Translations under genes and position numbers: made by a program | Assembly: GCA_002163135.1 (NCBI GenBank) | Contig: MAAN01000035.1 | Coordinates: 124,001-188,000 of the forward strand | Length of the DNA: 64,000 nt | Direction of reading: 5' to 3' | Source of the DNA: Alphaproteobacteria bacterium 46_93_T64 | GTDB taxonomy: Bacteria; Pseudomonadota; Alphaproteobacteria; Sneathiellales; Sneathiellaceae | Notes under the pieces: model-generated | Seen by the model: the letters and a program-made list of their open reading frames with translations, nothing else | What the model was told of the DNA's origin: nothing | Database searches by the model: none | Shown: positions 25,049 through 35,437 of the stretch, one piece after another | Layout: every line of letters begins with the position of its first letter | How positions within the stretch are numbered: the first letter of the stretch is position 1

Positions 25049-27718
25049 ATGCCTACAGTAGTAAAAACAAAGTCGCAACAGAATAAGTCAGTAACCCCAA
25101 TGATGGCGCAGTACCTAGCCATTAAGGCGGATCATACAGACAGTCTTCTCTTCTATCGTATGGGTGATTTCTACGAGCTCTTTTTTAAAGATGCCGAGAT
25201 CGCTTCCCGATCGCTCGACATCGCTTTGACCAAGCGCGGAAAGCACGAGGGTGAAGACATTCCCATGTGCGGTGTCCCTGTTCATTCCGCTGATGGATAC
25301 CTGCAACGCTTGATCCGTAAAGGTCACCGTGTGGCTGTCGCCGAACAAACGGAAAGCCCGGCAGAAGCCAGAAAACGGGGAAATAAATCGGTCGTGGCAC
25401 GAGATGTGGTCCGTCTGGTGACACCCGGAACGATCACCGAAGACAGTCTTCTGGACGCGCGCTCTCATAATTTTCTGGCAGCAGTTGCAAAATCTGGCCG
25501 AGATTACGCCCTCGCGTGGTTGGATATGTCCACGGGTGAGTTTCATTCCTGTGCCGCAACACTAGAGGAAGTTCCGACACATTTATCAAGACTTCATCCG
25601 GGCGAAATATTACTTTCCGACAAGTGGCTAGACGATGAAACTATGTCTCCCATTTTGGAAGATTGGGACGCAGCATTAACCCCTCTTCCCTCTGTACGAT
25701 TTGACAGTCAGAACGGAGAGCGACGCCTTAAGGATCTTTTCAATGTCTCCGCCCTTGATGCTTTCGGTCAGTTTAAACGAGCAGAACTTGCCGCGTGCGG
25801 GGCGCTTGTCGATTATGTGGCCCTTACCCAAAAGGGGAAATTCCCGCTTATAAAGCCACCGCTTCAGCAATCCAGCGGTGATGTTATGGCCATTGATGCG
25901 GCGACACGGCGCAATCTTGAGCTAACGCGCACGATGTCTGGCGACCGGCAAGGAAGTTTACTGGCCATAATTGACAGAACCATTACCGGTGCGGGTGCTC
26001 GAAAGCTGGCGGCAAATATTGCAAGTCCACTTACCAATGTGGAAAGTATTCTGTACCGCCTCGATATGACTGACTATTTCACTGCTGATAATATTCGCCG
26101 CGAAGCTTTGCGTGATATTCTCAGACGCTGTCCAGATATGGAACGCGCGCTCACGCGATTGACATTGGGACGCGGCGGCCCTCGAGATATGGTCTCTATC
26201 AGAGATGGCCTTGCAGAAACTGCGAATTTGCGATCCGTTCTAACAACGGAACCACTTGGCGGTGATGTCGCTGGTATTAAAGCGGCATCTGATCTTTTAG
26301 GGTTTCACGCAGATCTTGTAGATGAATTGACCCGTGCGCTTTCAGCAGATTTGCCCTTGCTTGCAAGAGATGGTGGCTTCATTGCACAAGGGTATCGTCC
26401 CGATCTCGACGAAATGAAGGCACTCCGCGACGAAAGTCGGCGCCATATTGCTAACCTACAGGCAAGATACGCAGATGACGTAAAAGTGCCCTCACTCAAA
26501 ATCAAGCACAATAATGTTCTGGGTTATTTCATCGAAGTAACACCGCGCTTTGCTGACAATATTACTGAAGGCTACATTCACCGTCAAACAATGGCCAATG
26601 CCGTTCGGTACACGACAGTGGAGCTTGGAGAGCTGGAAGATAAAATCTCTCGCGCGGCAGACCGGGCCCTTGCACTAGAGCTGGAGCTTTTCGATCAATT
26701 GCTCACAAAGATAACTGATTGGGGTAGCAAGATCCTTGAGGCTGCTGAAGCAATGGCAACCCTTGATGTCGCAGCAGGCCATGCTGACCTTGCACAGGAC
26801 AAAAATTACACCCGACCTGAAGTAGATGACAGTCTTGCTTTTGATATTGAAGGCGGGCGTCATCCTGTTGTGGAAGAGGCACTTTTGGGGAGTGACACAG
26901 GGAGTTTCGTCTCAAATAATTGCAGCTTAAGTGATAACAATCGGCTTTGGTTACTAACGGGCCCCAATATGGCTGGTAAAAGTACCTTCCTTCGACAAAA
27001 TGCGCTGATCACTGTGCTTGCCCAGATTGGGGCATACGTGCCAGCAAAAAAGGCCCACATCGGCATTGTTGACCGCTTGTTTAGCCGCGTTGGAGCCGCT
27101 GACGATCTTGCGCGCGGTCGATCCACCTTTATGGTTGAAATGGTGGAGACCGCTTCCATCCTTAATCAGGCGGGCTCTCGTGCACTTGTTATATTGGATG
27201 AAATTGGTCGCGGCACAGCGACGTTTGACGGTCTTTCCATCGCGTGGGCAACCGTTGAGCATTTGCACGACATCAATAATTGCCGTGGATTATTTGCAAC
27301 CCACTATCATGAACTCACTGCGCTTTCAGAAAAACTAACTGCAATTTCCAACCACAGCATGAAGGTGCGTGAATGGAAGGGGGATGTTATTTTCCTGCAT
27401 GAAGTGGGAAGTGGATCTGCTGATAGGTCGTATGGCATTCAAGTCGCGAAACTCGCAGGCCTGCCAAAAGCGGTAATTAAGCGCGCGGAGACTGTCCTCA
27501 CTCGTTTGGAGGAAAAGGATCAGAAAAGCTCATCGTCCAAAATCATTGATGATCTGCCACTCTTTGCGGCCTTCGCAGAAGAAATGGACAAACCTGATCC
27601 ATCGGACGAACCGTCAATTATTGAGGCGCGCCTGCAGGAAAGTAACTTGGATGACCTCTCGCCACGTGAAGCACAGTCGTTGCTTTACGAACTCAAAGAT
27701 CTGCTGACAGAAGCATAA
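25049..27718 (+). CDS. mutS: DNA mismatch repair protein MutS
   Basis: An 889-residue mismatch-recognition ATPase. The N-terminal mismatch-binding domain has [15 protein letters not shown], including the Phe-x-Glu motif that probes the mismatch. The ATPase domain carries Walker A GPNMAGKS (638-645) and the ILDEIGRGT Walker B/signature. The C-terminus has the dimerisation helices. The length fits alphaproteobacterial MutS. It starts 107 nt from the divergent maeB start. Confidence 0.97.
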   Translation: MPTVVKTKSQQNKSVTPMMAQYLAIKADHTDSLLFYRMGDFYELFFKDAEIASRSLDIALTKRGKHEGEDIPMCGVPVHSADGYLQRLIRKGHRVAVAEQTESPAEARKRGNKSVVARDVVRLVTPGTITEDSLLDARSHNFLAAVAKSGRDYALAWLDMSTGEFHSCAATLEEVPTHLSRLHPGEILLSDKWLDDETMSPILEDWDAALTPLPSVRFDSQNGERRLKDLFNVSALDAFGQFKRAELAACGALVDYVALTQKGKFPLIKPPLQQSSGDVMAIDAATRRNLELTRTMSGDRQGSLLAIIDRTITGAGARKLAANIASPLTNVESILYRLDMTDYFTADNIRREALRDILRRCPDMERALTRLTLGRGGPRDMVSIRDGLAETANLRSVLTTEPLGGDVAGIKAASDLLGFHADLVDELTRALSADLPLLARDGGFIAQGYRPDLDEMKALRDESRRHIANLQARYADDVKVPSLKIKHNNVLGYFIEVTPRFADNITEGYIHRQTMANAVRYTTVELGELEDKISRAADRALALELELFDQLLTKITDWGSKILEAAEAMATLDVAAGHADLAQDKNYTRPEVDDSLAFDIEGGRHPVVEEALLGSDTGSFVSNNCSLSDNNRLWLLTGPNMAGKSTFLRQNALITVLAQIGAYVPAKKAHIGIVDRLFSRVGAADDLARGRSTFMVEMVETASILNQAGSRALVILDEIGRGTATFDGLSIAWATVEHLHDINNCRGLFATHYHELTALSEKLTAISNHSMKVREWKGDVIFLHEVGSGSADRSYGIQVAKLAGLPKAVIKRAETVLTRLEEKDQKSSSSKIIDDLPLFAAFAEEMDKPDPSDEPSIIEARLQESNLDDLSPREAQSLLYELKDLLTEA

Positions 27719-27801
27719 TATTATGAACAGGTGACAAGGTGCGCACTCCTCGGTAATCTATTTGGAACGATCAATCATATAATAAAAAAGGAAGGCGACT
27801 A

Positions 27802-28572
27802 ATGTTCGACCTATCGGGAAAAAACGTCCTAATCACAGGTTCCAGTAAAGGTATTGGTAAAGCCATTGCACAACAAATGGCTCTTGCCGGGGCGAAAGTA
27901 ACTATTTCAAGCCGTAAAGAAGATGTTTGCAACGAAGTCGCCAAAGAAATTAATGACAGCATTCCAGAAGGATGCACAGGCGGTGCCGTGGTTATTCCAT
28001 GTAACATCAATTCTAAGGAAAACCTGCAAAATCTTGTCGACCAAACCCACGAAAAACTCGGCCAGATCGACGTATTGGTTTGTAACGCAGCGCTGAACCC
28101 TTACTTTGGCCCGTCAAGTGATATCCCCGATGATGCCTTCGATAAAATCATGTCGGCCAATATCAAATCCAATCATTGGCTCTGCAATATGGTCTTACCT
28201 GAAATGAAGGAACGTAAAGACGGCGCCATTATTATTGTCTCTTCTATCGGTGGATTACGTGGCTCTCCAGTTCTGGGTGCATACAGCATTTCAAAAGCAG
28301 CAGACATGCAGCTTGTTCGCAACTTGGCGGTCGAACATGGGGCAGACAATATTCGTGTTAATGCCATTGCACCGGGCCTGATCAAAACTGACTTTGCCCG
28401 TGCACTTTGGGAAAATCCAGAAATACTGAAACGCGCCACTTCCCGCTCGCCGCTTCAGCGTATTGGACTGCCGGATGAAATTGCGGGTGCTGCAATTTTG
28501 ATGGCGTCTAAGGCAGGAACCTTCCTCACCGGACAAACAATCACCATTGATGGTGGTCAGACAATTACCTGA
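27802..28572 (+). CDS. SDR-family NAD(P)-dependent oxidoreductase
   Basis: A 256-residue classical short-chain dehydrogenase. The cofactor motif TGSSKGIGKAIA is at residues 12-23, NAALNP is the NAG-type segment, the catalytic Ser is in SSIGG and the YSISK motif gives Tyr and Lys. AAGGAAGG stands just ahead of the ATG. It lies alone between mutS and a hairpin terminator. The substrate is unknown; close relatives are annotated as oxidoreductases acting on hydroxyacyl or sugar groups. Confidence 0.87.
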   Translation: MFDLSGKNVLITGSSKGIGKAIAQQMALAGAKVTISSRKEDVCNEVAKEINDSIPEGCTGGAVVIPCNINSKENLQNLVDQTHEKLGQIDVLVCNAALNPYFGPSSDIPDDAFDKIMSANIKSNHWLCNMVLPEMKERKDGAIIIVSSIGGLRGSPVLGAYSISKAADMQLVRNLAVEHGADNIRVNAIAPGLIKTDFARALWENPEILKRATSRSPLQRIGLPDEIAGAAILMASKAGTFLTGQTITIDGGQTIT

Positions 28573-28584
28573 TTTTGAAAACAA

Positions 28585-28605
28585 GGGCTCGGTAAAGCCG
28601 GGCCC
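28585..28605 (+). terminator. Hairpin terminator after the SDR gene
   Basis: An 8-bp GC-rich stem (28585-28592 with 28598-28605, one G-T pair) begins 13 bases after the SDR stop. A pyrimidine-rich tract (CTACTTCTTC is close behind) follows, with few consecutive T residues. Confidence 0.6.
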
Positions 28606-28663
28606 TACTTCTTCAACTAAATGTTACTTCCATTTTAGAGCGACAAAGCGCTAAATCGCTTCC

Positions 28664-28870
28664 ATGGCAAAAAAAAATCTTCTTAAAATTGGTGTCATTG
28701 GCACTGCAATTTCAGCCCTCTGTTGCTTCACACCTATATTGGTAATTGTTTTTGCGACGATGGGTATCTCCGCATTTGTTGGCATGCTTGATTATATATT
28801 ACTCCCCAGCCTTGCAACGTTTGCCGCCATCACATTATATGCATTTTTGAAAAGGCGGCGAAATGACTGA
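28664..28870 (+). CDS. merF: MerF-like mercury transport protein
   Basis: A 68-residue membrane protein with two helices. The first helix carries the vicinal ALCCFTP motif near residue 20 that binds Hg(II) in MerF, and a basic C-terminus (KRRRND) fits the cytosolic side. Typical MerF proteins have a second cysteine pair in the loop; here that loop (MLDYILLPS) has none, so transfer chemistry may differ. It overlaps the next small gene by 8 nt. No merR, merA or merT is nearby. Confidence 0.78.
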   Translation: MAKKNLLKIGVIGTAISALCCFTPILVIVFATMGISAFVGMLDYILLPSLATFAAITLYAFLKRRRND

Positions 28871-29075
28871 ATTACAATCCGTTCTCACCTGTCCAGCTTG
28901 CGGTCATCAGGAAGAGGAAACCATGCCAACGGATGCTTGCCAGTGGTTTTACGAATGCAAGTCTTGTAAAAAGCTCTTGAAGCCTAATGCGGGTGATTGT
29001 TGTGTGTATTGTAGCTTTGGCTCGGTCCCCTGCCCCCCTATCCAAGAAGGCGATGATTGCTGCGCCACCAATTAA
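28863..29075 (+). CDS. GDCCVxC-domain small cysteine-rich protein
   Basis: A 70-residue protein with a CPACG pair near the N-terminus, a CKSCKK pair, the signature GDCCVYCSFGSVPCPPIQ and a terminal DDCC. This matches the GDCCVxC family, in which the first Cys of the signature is selenocysteine in some members; here all positions are ordinary Cys codons. It overlaps the MerF-like gene by 8 nt, so the two are translationally coupled. A role in metal or thiol handling is inferred. Its end overlaps the converging LysE-type gene by 4 nt. Confidence 0.8.
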   Translation: MTELQSVLTCPACGHQEEETMPTDACQWFYECKSCKKLLKPNAGDCCVYCSFGSVPCPPIQEGDDCCATN

Positions 29076-29698
29076 ACGTCAGCCAATAAATCCTTTATGA
29101 GCCCAGCCGCCACCAAATACATCATCATAGCTACTAAGAAGTCTAACGCTCTCGCACCGAATGGATGACGCATGAGCGGACTTATGGCGCGCGCGCCATA
29201 GGCCAGCGCAAAGAACCATACAAATGAAGCTGTAACGGCTCCGCTCACAAAATATATGCGCGCATCGAAAGCATATGGCGCAGCAATCCCCCCTAAAAGG
29301 ATGACTGTATCCAGATATACATGCGGATTTAGCAGACCAAAGGCCAACGTCATCATCACAGCTTTTTTGAAACTGGATGTAACCGGGTCTCCTTGAATTA
29401 TCACGGTAACGCGGGCCCGAAATGCCTTATACAGTGAGAGAGAGCCAAAAATCAGAAGAAATGCAGCGCCGCCGACGCTGGCAACGGTAATGGCCAATGG
29501 AAAAGCAGAGATCAGACTGCCAAGGCCCATCGCTCCAAAAATAATTAACACGGCATCAATCACTGCACTTAACAAGGCGACAGCAAACACCTGATCCTTG
29601 GCCATGCCTTGCCTCAGGACAAACATGTTTTGCGCCCCGATCGCAATAATCAGGGCCCCACCCAGCAGGGCGCCGTTCGTAAATGCTGATAAATACAT
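29072..29698 (-). CDS. LysE/ArgO-family amino acid exporter
   Basis: A 208-residue protein with about six membrane helices. The N-terminal GGALIIAIGAQNMFVLRQG is the LysE/ArgO motif, and FGLLNPHVYLDTVILLGG carries the conserved NPHxYLD element. ArgO/LysE exporters pump out arginine or lysine. No LysG-type regulator is adjacent; glnD diverges from it. Confidence 0.87.
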   Translation of the reverse strand: MYLSAFTNGALLGGALIIAIGAQNMFVLRQGMAKDQVFAVALLSAVIDAVLIIFGAMGLGSLISAFPLAITVASVGGAAFLLIFGSLSLYKAFRARVTVIIQGDPVTSSFKKAVMMTLAFGLLNPHVYLDTVILLGGIAAPYAFDARIYFVSGAVTASFVWFFALAYGARAISPLMRHPFGARALDFLVAMMMYLVAAGLIKDLLADV

Positions 29699-29817
29699 GA
29701 TTGGAAGGATCTCGTTTTGGAAGGAAGTCGTTGCTGTTCTTTAACAAACCTGTGTTATACAAAGACTATTGGGCATTAACCTGCCACGCAAGAAATTAAG
29801 AACCGGACATGTGATTT

Positions 29818-32613
29818 ATGGAAAAAGTACCCAACCGGCGGGAAATAATTGATCGCAAAAAGCTGATCGCAAAAATTACTGAACTGGCTGAGGGATATTC
29901 GCCAGACAGCATGGATTTTCGAAACGCCATTTTATCACTCCTTAAAGAAGTTATGAAAAGTGGTAATGACGTTGTGATGCACCGCTTTATGCAAAGCAAT
30001 AAAGGCCGGCCATCCATGTATGCCTCGGCTTTTTTGATCGATCAGATTATCCGTACAATTTATGATGTTGCTGTTGCGTATGTGTATCCTCTCAACAATC
30101 CAACTCCGGGGGAGAAACTCTCCCTCGTCGCAGTTGGAGGATATGGACGCGGTGAACTGGCGCCACACTCCGATGTAGATCTGCTGTTTCTGTTTCCCTA
30201 CAAGCAAACGCCTTGGTCCGAACAGGTTATCGAATTTTGCCTGTATATGCTTTGGGATCTAGGACTTAAGGTTGGCCATGCTACGCGTACTCCTGACGAA
30301 TGCATCCGGCTTGCAAAGAATGATATCACGATCCAAACAGCGCTTTTGGAATCCCGTTATCTATGGGGAGATCAAGATCTCTTCACTGAAATGCGAACAA
30401 AATTCCTTAAAAACATTGTCGCTGGAAATAGCAAAGCGTTCATTGAAGCAAAATTACAAGAACGCAGCGACCGTCATGCACGTTATGGCAATTCACGGTA
30501 CGTGGTTGAGCCAAACATGAAAGAAGGTAAAGGAGGCTTACGCGATTTACATACTCTGTTCTGGATCGCAAAGTTTGTCTACAGCACCACAGATGTCTCT
30601 GAATTACAGGCACGAGGTGTATTTACCGACGCAGAACGTCGCCGATTTACAAAGTCGTCCAATTTCCTGCGGACTGTACGGTGTCATTTACATTATCTGA
30701 CGAACCGTCCGGAAGAACGCCTGACTTTTGACGTGCAGACGGAACTTGCAAAACGGTTGGGCTATAAAGATCACGCGGGCACACTTGGTGTTGAGCGTTT
30801 CATGAAACACTATTATTTGATCGCCAAGAATGTTGGGGATCTCACCCGTATTTTCTGCGCTAATCTGGAAGCAGAACAACAAAAGAAGAGCCGCATACCT
30901 ATCCCTACATTTGGGCTTCTTAGGCGAAAACTAAACGGTTTTCTTGTGGAAGGTGGGCGCCTTAATGTGCAGTCGGATGACGACTTCAAGCAGGACCCCA
31001 TAAAGATGCTGGGGCTATTCCATTTGGCGCAAAAGAAAGATCTGGATGTACATCCAAACGCCCTTCGCCTTATCCGCCAAAATCTAAAACTGATCAACCG
31101 AAAGCTCCGCAGTAACAAAGAAGCTAACAAGCTTTTTCTAGAAATGCTCACAAGCCGAAAAAATCCTGAAACCACATTACGCCGATTGAACGAAGCAGGC
31201 GTCCTTGGCCGGTTTATCCCAGACTTTGGCCGCGTTGTCGCACAGATGCAACATGACATGTATCATGTCTATACGGTGGACGAACACACCATTCGCGCCA
31301 TCGGTATCTTGGCTCAAATCGAAGATGGCATACTCGCCGATGAACACCCCCTCAGTCACAAGATCATGCCTAAAATCTTGTCGCGCGAAATACTATATGT
31401 TGCTGTTCTCTTGCATGATATTGCCAAAGGGCGGGGCGGAGATCATTCCGAGCTTGGCGCAGATATTGCTGAAAAATTATGTCCACGCCTCGGCCTCTCG
31501 CCTTCAGAAACCGAAACCGTAGCGTGGTTGGTAAGATATCACTTGCTGCTTAGTAATGTCGCGTTCAAGCGAGATATTTCTGATCCGAAAACCGTCGAAG
31601 ATTTCGTGAAATTGGTACAAAGCCCGGAGCGCATGAAGCTTCTGCTCATTTTGACGGTTGTCGATATTCGAGCTGTCGGCCCAAATGTATGGAACGGTTG
31701 GAAAGGGCAACTGCTTCGCGAGCTTTATTACGCAAGCGAAACAGCTTTGACCGGCGGACATGTTACAGAAGGCCGGGCGGCACGGGCTCGGCATCAAAAA
31801 GAAGAGCTGAAAGCTGCTCTTTCTGGATGGACCCCGCAGGAAATTGAAGAACATCTTGATCGTTTTTACGAGTCATATTGGATCGCGAATAATCTGGAAA
31901 CCCAATTAATTCATTCAGATCTAATCCGAAAAGCAAACCAAGAAGGCCTGCCCCTTACAATTCACGCAAATAGTGATGAATTTCAGGCAATCACAGAAGT
32001 GACTGTATATACCGCAGATCATCCTGGTCTATTTGCCCGTATAGCCGCGGCGATGTCTATTTCTGGCGCTAATATTGTGGATGCAAAAATCCATACAACA
32101 ACCGATGGCATGGCGCTTGACACCTTCTTTATTCAAAACGCTGAAGATGATGTTTATGATCAGGGCGGTCGTATGAAGAAGCTTCGAAATATCATCGAAG
32201 AAACACTAAAAGGGGAGCGCAAAGCCCATCAGGAACTGATAAAGCGCCGCAAATCTGCGCTACCAAGCCGCACCCGCGTATTTAAGGCAGCATCATCTGT
32301 TTTGGTCAATAATGTCGCTTCAAACATTCATACGGTGATTGAAGTTCGTGGGCGTGACAGATCAGGCTTGCTAGCGGAACTAACCCGCGCATTATTTGAA
32401 CTGTCCCTCACTATTTCATCCGCCCATATCTCCACTTTTGGCGAACGAGCAGTGGATGTTTTTTATGTAAAAGATATGTTTGGCCTTAAAATCACCAACA
32501 AAGTGAAGATAAAAAATATTGATAAGAAATTAGTTGAAGTTTTGACCGGGCCTGAGAAAAAGCCGAAAAAATCAGTCAAAACAATTACCGAGAAAGCAAG
32601 CAGCGGATCATAA
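29818..32613 (+). CDS. glnD: Bifunctional PII uridylyltransferase / uridylyl-removing enzyme
   Basis: A 931-residue nitrogen sensor that modifies PII proteins. The nucleotidyltransferase motif GGYGRGELAPHSDVDLL is near residue 107. A GlnD-type helical region follows, then an HD domain (LLHDIAKGRGGDHSELG near residue 530) for deuridylylation. Two C-terminal ACT domains (about 720-800 and 835-910) bind glutamine. All key residues are visible. The gene is followed after 61 nt by murJ, an arrangement common in alphaproteobacteria. Confidence 0.96.
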   Translation: MEKVPNRREIIDRKKLIAKITELAEGYSPDSMDFRNAILSLLKEVMKSGNDVVMHRFMQSNKGRPSMYASAFLIDQIIRTIYDVAVAYVYPLNNPTPGEKLSLVAVGGYGRGELAPHSDVDLLFLFPYKQTPWSEQVIEFCLYMLWDLGLKVGHATRTPDECIRLAKNDITIQTALLESRYLWGDQDLFTEMRTKFLKNIVAGNSKAFIEAKLQERSDRHARYGNSRYVVEPNMKEGKGGLRDLHTLFWIAKFVYSTTDVSELQARGVFTDAERRRFTKSSNFLRTVRCHLHYLTNRPEERLTFDVQTELAKRLGYKDHAGTLGVERFMKHYYLIAKNVGDLTRIFCANLEAEQQKKSRIPIPTFGLLRRKLNGFLVEGGRLNVQSDDDFKQDPIKMLGLFHLAQKKDLDVHPNALRLIRQNLKLINRKLRSNKEANKLFLEMLTSRKNPETTLRRLNEAGVLGRFIPDFGRVVAQMQHDMYHVYTVDEHTIRAIGILAQIEDGILADEHPLSHKIMPKILSREILYVAVLLHDIAKGRGGDHSELGADIAEKLCPRLGLSPSETETVAWLVRYHLLLSNVAFKRDISDPKTVEDFVKLVQSPERMKLLLILTVVDIRAVGPNVWNGWKGQLLRELYYASETALTGGHVTEGRAARARHQKEELKAALSGWTPQEIEEHLDRFYESYWIANNLETQLIHSDLIRKANQEGLPLTIHANSDEFQAITEVTVYTADHPGLFARIAAAMSISGANIVDAKIHTTTDGMALDTFFIQNAEDDVYDQGGRMKKLRNIIEETLKGERKAHQELIKRRKSALPSRTRVFKAASSVLVNNVASNIHTVIEVRGRDRSGLLAELTRALFELSLTISSAHISTFGERAVDVFYVKDMFGLKITNKVKIKNIDKKLVEVLTGPEKKPKKSVKTITEKASSGS

Positions 32614-32674
32614 TGCTGGAATTATCAAGGGGCGGGGCAGCCACTTTCACATCTAAGTTGCAGAGGAGGCTGAA

Positions 32675-34234
32675 GTGAGCCTTATCAAGTCCGTTGTGAC
32701 CGTTGGTGGCTTTACGATGGTCAGTCGCATTTTGGGGTTTATCCGGGATATTCTGATTGCTACTGTTTTAGGCGCGGGGCCAATTTCAGACGCCTTTTTT
32801 GTGGCATTTCGCATTCCCAACATGTTCCGACGTCTCGTGGCCGAAGGTGCATTTTCCGCGGCATTTGTCCCCCTATTCGCCCGGGAGCTTGAAGAGGGAA
32901 GTAAAGAAACAGCACTCGAATTTGCGGCCCACGCCCTTGGATTTCTAACGGGTTTTCTATTTGTGTTCTCCGCGCTCTTTATGATCTTCATGCCCTTTTT
33001 GATGCAGTATCTAGCGCCCGGCTTCGAAGCTGGTGGCGCGCGTTTTGAACTGGCGGTTACCTTCACCCGGATCACATTTCCCTACCTGATCGCAATGGCG
33101 GTCGTGGCATTGCTTGGTGGCATCCTAAATGCGTTTTATAAATTCGCAGCCATGTCTGCGGCTCCCATTTTGCTCAACATCATTTTAATTAGCTGTTTGA
33201 TTTTCCCTCTTTTGAACAATTCTTTTGACGCTGGAATTCTTCTAGCATGGGGTGTTGCCGCCGCAGGTGCCGCGCAAGCCATCTACCTAATTATTGCCTG
33301 CAAACGTGAGGGTGTATGGCCGGGGGTACGTGTTCCGCGTTTTACGCCAAAGATTAGAAGACTATTTCGGTTGATGTTACCGGGCCTTGTAGGGGCAGGT
33401 GTTCTACAAATTAATATTCTTGTGGGAACGATTATCGCTTCCTTACTGGCGACGGGATCCATCTCCTATTTGTATTATGCAGATCGCGTCTATCAACTGC
33501 CGCTCGGCGTTATCGGTATTGCGGTGGGGACTGCCTTATTGCCTATGCTCTCGCGCCAACTTCGCTCCGGTGAAAAGGACCTTGCCAATGAGACGATGAA
33601 CCGAGCTGTAGAGCTTTCAATGTTGTTCACTCTTCCGGCGGCTGTTGCCCTGATGATAATCGCACAACCGGTCATATCGGTATTGTTTGAACATGGTCAG
33701 TTTGACGCAAGCGCCAGCGAGACAACAGCCAAAGCTTTAGTTGCCTTCGCCAGTGGCCTCCCCGCATATGTTCTCACGAAAATCTACGCCCCGGGTTTCT
33801 TTGCCCGTGAAGATACGACAACACCTGTCATTATTGGCATTATTGCCATGCTGATCAACATCGTCCTCAGCTTGTTATTACTGGATTTGTTGGCCCATGC
33901 AGGCATTGCGCTGGCCACCTCATTAGCTGCATGGATGAATGCGCTCACATTGATGGCCCTGCTTCTTATGCGGGGTCACTACAAAACAGATCGGCGTCTA
34001 GTACGTCGCCTAATCGGTGGATTAGCGGCATCTGCGGTTATGGGCGGAGCGCTCTGGGCAAGCCTTCCCTATACACACATACTCACTGGAACGGACGATC
34101 TGCTTTTGCGTATCTTGGGCCTCACCTTGCTGGTCGGCGGCGGCGGTCTTGTTTTCGGAATATCAGCTCTTGTTTTCGGGGCTGCCAATTTAGCGGATTT
34201 GAAAAATATGTTAAGACGGCGAAAGTCAGCATAA
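32675..34234 (+). CDS. murJ: Lipid II flippase MurJ (MviN)
   Basis: A 519-residue integral membrane protein of the MOP superfamily, with about fourteen helices. The N-terminus VGGFTMVSRILGFIRD and the DAFFVAFRIPNMFRRL segment are characteristic of MurJ. It moves lipid II across the inner membrane for peptidoglycan synthesis. The GTG start at 32675 is supported by AGGAGG six bases ahead. It is downstream of glnD and upstream of trpS. Confidence 0.95.
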   Translation: MSLIKSVVTVGGFTMVSRILGFIRDILIATVLGAGPISDAFFVAFRIPNMFRRLVAEGAFSAAFVPLFARELEEGSKETALEFAAHALGFLTGFLFVFSALFMIFMPFLMQYLAPGFEAGGARFELAVTFTRITFPYLIAMAVVALLGGILNAFYKFAAMSAAPILLNIILISCLIFPLLNNSFDAGILLAWGVAAAGAAQAIYLIIACKREGVWPGVRVPRFTPKIRRLFRLMLPGLVGAGVLQINILVGTIIASLLATGSISYLYYADRVYQLPLGVIGIAVGTALLPMLSRQLRSGEKDLANETMNRAVELSMLFTLPAAVALMIIAQPVISVLFEHGQFDASASETTAKALVAFASGLPAYVLTKIYAPGFFAREDTTTPVIIGIIAMLINIVLSLLLLDLLAHAGIALATSLAAWMNALTLMALLLMRGHYKTDRRLVRRLIGGLAASAVMGGALWASLPYTHILTGTDDLLLRILGLTLLVGGGGLVFGISALVFGAANLADLKNMLRRRKSA

Positions 34235-34238
34235 AAAG

Positions 34239-34267
34239 TTGACGCTCTCTGCTCGCCCTGCAATAAC
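34239..34267 (+). promoter_or_regulatory. Candidate promoter for trpS
   Basis: TTGACG (34239-34244) and AATAAC (34262-34267) are separated by 17 nt, just after the murJ stop. A 12-nt perfect palindrome, TCGCCCGGGCGA, follows at 34286-34297 in the leader. Confidence 0.4.
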
Positions 34268-34348
34268 CGCTATTCCTTTTTTCTCTCGCCCGGGCGACCC
34301 ACGGGGTTGATGTGCCGGGCTCGTGTCCAAAGCGTGAGGAGCGTTTTA

Positions 34349-35347
34349 ATGTCTCGTATTTTTTCTGGCGTACAGCCAACTGGTAACCTTCATCTTGGCA
34401 ACTATCTTGGCGCCATTCGTAATTTTGTCCGTCTTCAAGAAGATTACGAGTGCATTTACTGCGCTGTTGATATGCACGCCATTACTGTCTGGCAAGACCC
34501 TGAAGAACTACGCGGCAATATCCGTGAAGTAGCCGCCGCCTATTTGGCCTCCGGAGTTGATCCTAAGAAATCCATCATTTTTGCTCAAAGCAATGTGTCC
34601 GCTCACGCAGAGTTAGCCTGGATTTTCAATTGTGTTGCCCGTCTTGGCTGGTTGAACCGCATGACACAATTCAAGGAAAAAGCCGGCAAAAACCGTGAAA
34701 ATGCCTCCCTTGGTCTTTATGCATATCCATCGCTGATGGCGGCTGACATTCTTGCGTATAAAGCAACACATGTCCCTGTTGGCGAAGACCAGAAACAACA
34801 TCTGGAACTGACACGCGATATTGCACAGAAATTCAATAATGATTACGGAACGGAAACGTTCCCTTTGGTTGAACCCCTGATCTTTGGAGAAGCAACCCGT
34901 GTTATGTCTCTTCGTGATGGTTCCAAAAAGATGTCGAAATCCGATCCAAGCGATTATTCACGGATTACCCTAACTGACGGGCCCGATGAAATTTCCAAGA
35001 AACTTAAAAAAGCGCGGACCGATGCTGAACCGATCCCTGAAAAGGTTGAGGATTTGGCAGAACGCCCTGAAGCTTCCAACCTTGTTGGGATATATGCGGC
35101 TCTTGCGGATATGACTAAGGCGGATGTACTTGCGGAATATGCTGGATCGCAATTCTCAAGTTTCAAGCCAGCCCTCACGGAACTAGCCGTTGAAAAATTT
35201 GGTCCAATTGGTGCTGAAATGAAACGATTGATGGCCGACCCGGGATATGTAGATAGTGTTTTGAAAGACGGCGCTGAACGGGCTCGTGTAATCGCAGATC
35301 CTGTCATTCGCGAAGTAAAAGAAACAGTTGGATTTTTGGTAAGCTAA
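34349..35347 (+). CDS. trpS: Tryptophanyl-tRNA synthetase
   Basis: A 332-residue class I aminoacyl-tRNA synthetase. [13 protein letters not shown] is the HIGH-type motif near residue 10 and KMSKS is at 194-198. The open frame extends upstream to 34307, but the conserved N-terminus [12 protein letters not shown] begins at the ATG at 34349, which has GAGGAG just ahead, so the upstream 14 codons are not used. The length matches the family. Confidence 0.96.
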   Translation: MSRIFSGVQPTGNLHLGNYLGAIRNFVRLQEDYECIYCAVDMHAITVWQDPEELRGNIREVAAAYLASGVDPKKSIIFAQSNVSAHAELAWIFNCVARLGWLNRMTQFKEKAGKNRENASLGLYAYPSLMAADILAYKATHVPVGEDQKQHLELTRDIAQKFNNDYGTETFPLVEPLIFGEATRVMSLRDGSKKMSKSDPSDYSRITLTDGPDEISKKLKKARTDAEPIPEKVEDLAERPEASNLVGIYAALADMTKADVLAEYAGSQFSSFKPALTELAVEKFGPIGAEMKRLMADPGYVDSVLKDGAERARVIADPVIREVKETVGFLVS

Positions 35348-35357
35348 AAACGAGATA

Positions 35358-35386
35358 GAGGCGACAAACTTGTATCCTGTCGCCTC
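35358..35386 (+). terminator. Hairpin terminator after trpS
   Basis: A perfect 9-bp stem, GAGGCGACA with TGTCGCCTC (35358-35366, 35378-35386), has an 11-nt loop and lies ten bases after the trpS stop. The downstream T-run is poor (GCTCTTACATTT). Confidence 0.65.
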
Positions 35387-35437
35387 GCTCTTACATTTAG
35401 GTGTACACTTGCCTAAACAAATGAGGATTTAGAGACC

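Noticed and set aside
34235-34348. T-box or trp attenuator before trpS
   Set aside because: No T-box sequence or Trp-rich leader peptide is present, and T-boxes are not expected in alphaproteobacteria.
34307-34348. Upstream start for trpS at 34307
   Set aside because: The extra 14 residues do not match the family and the GAGGAG site fits the ATG at 34349.
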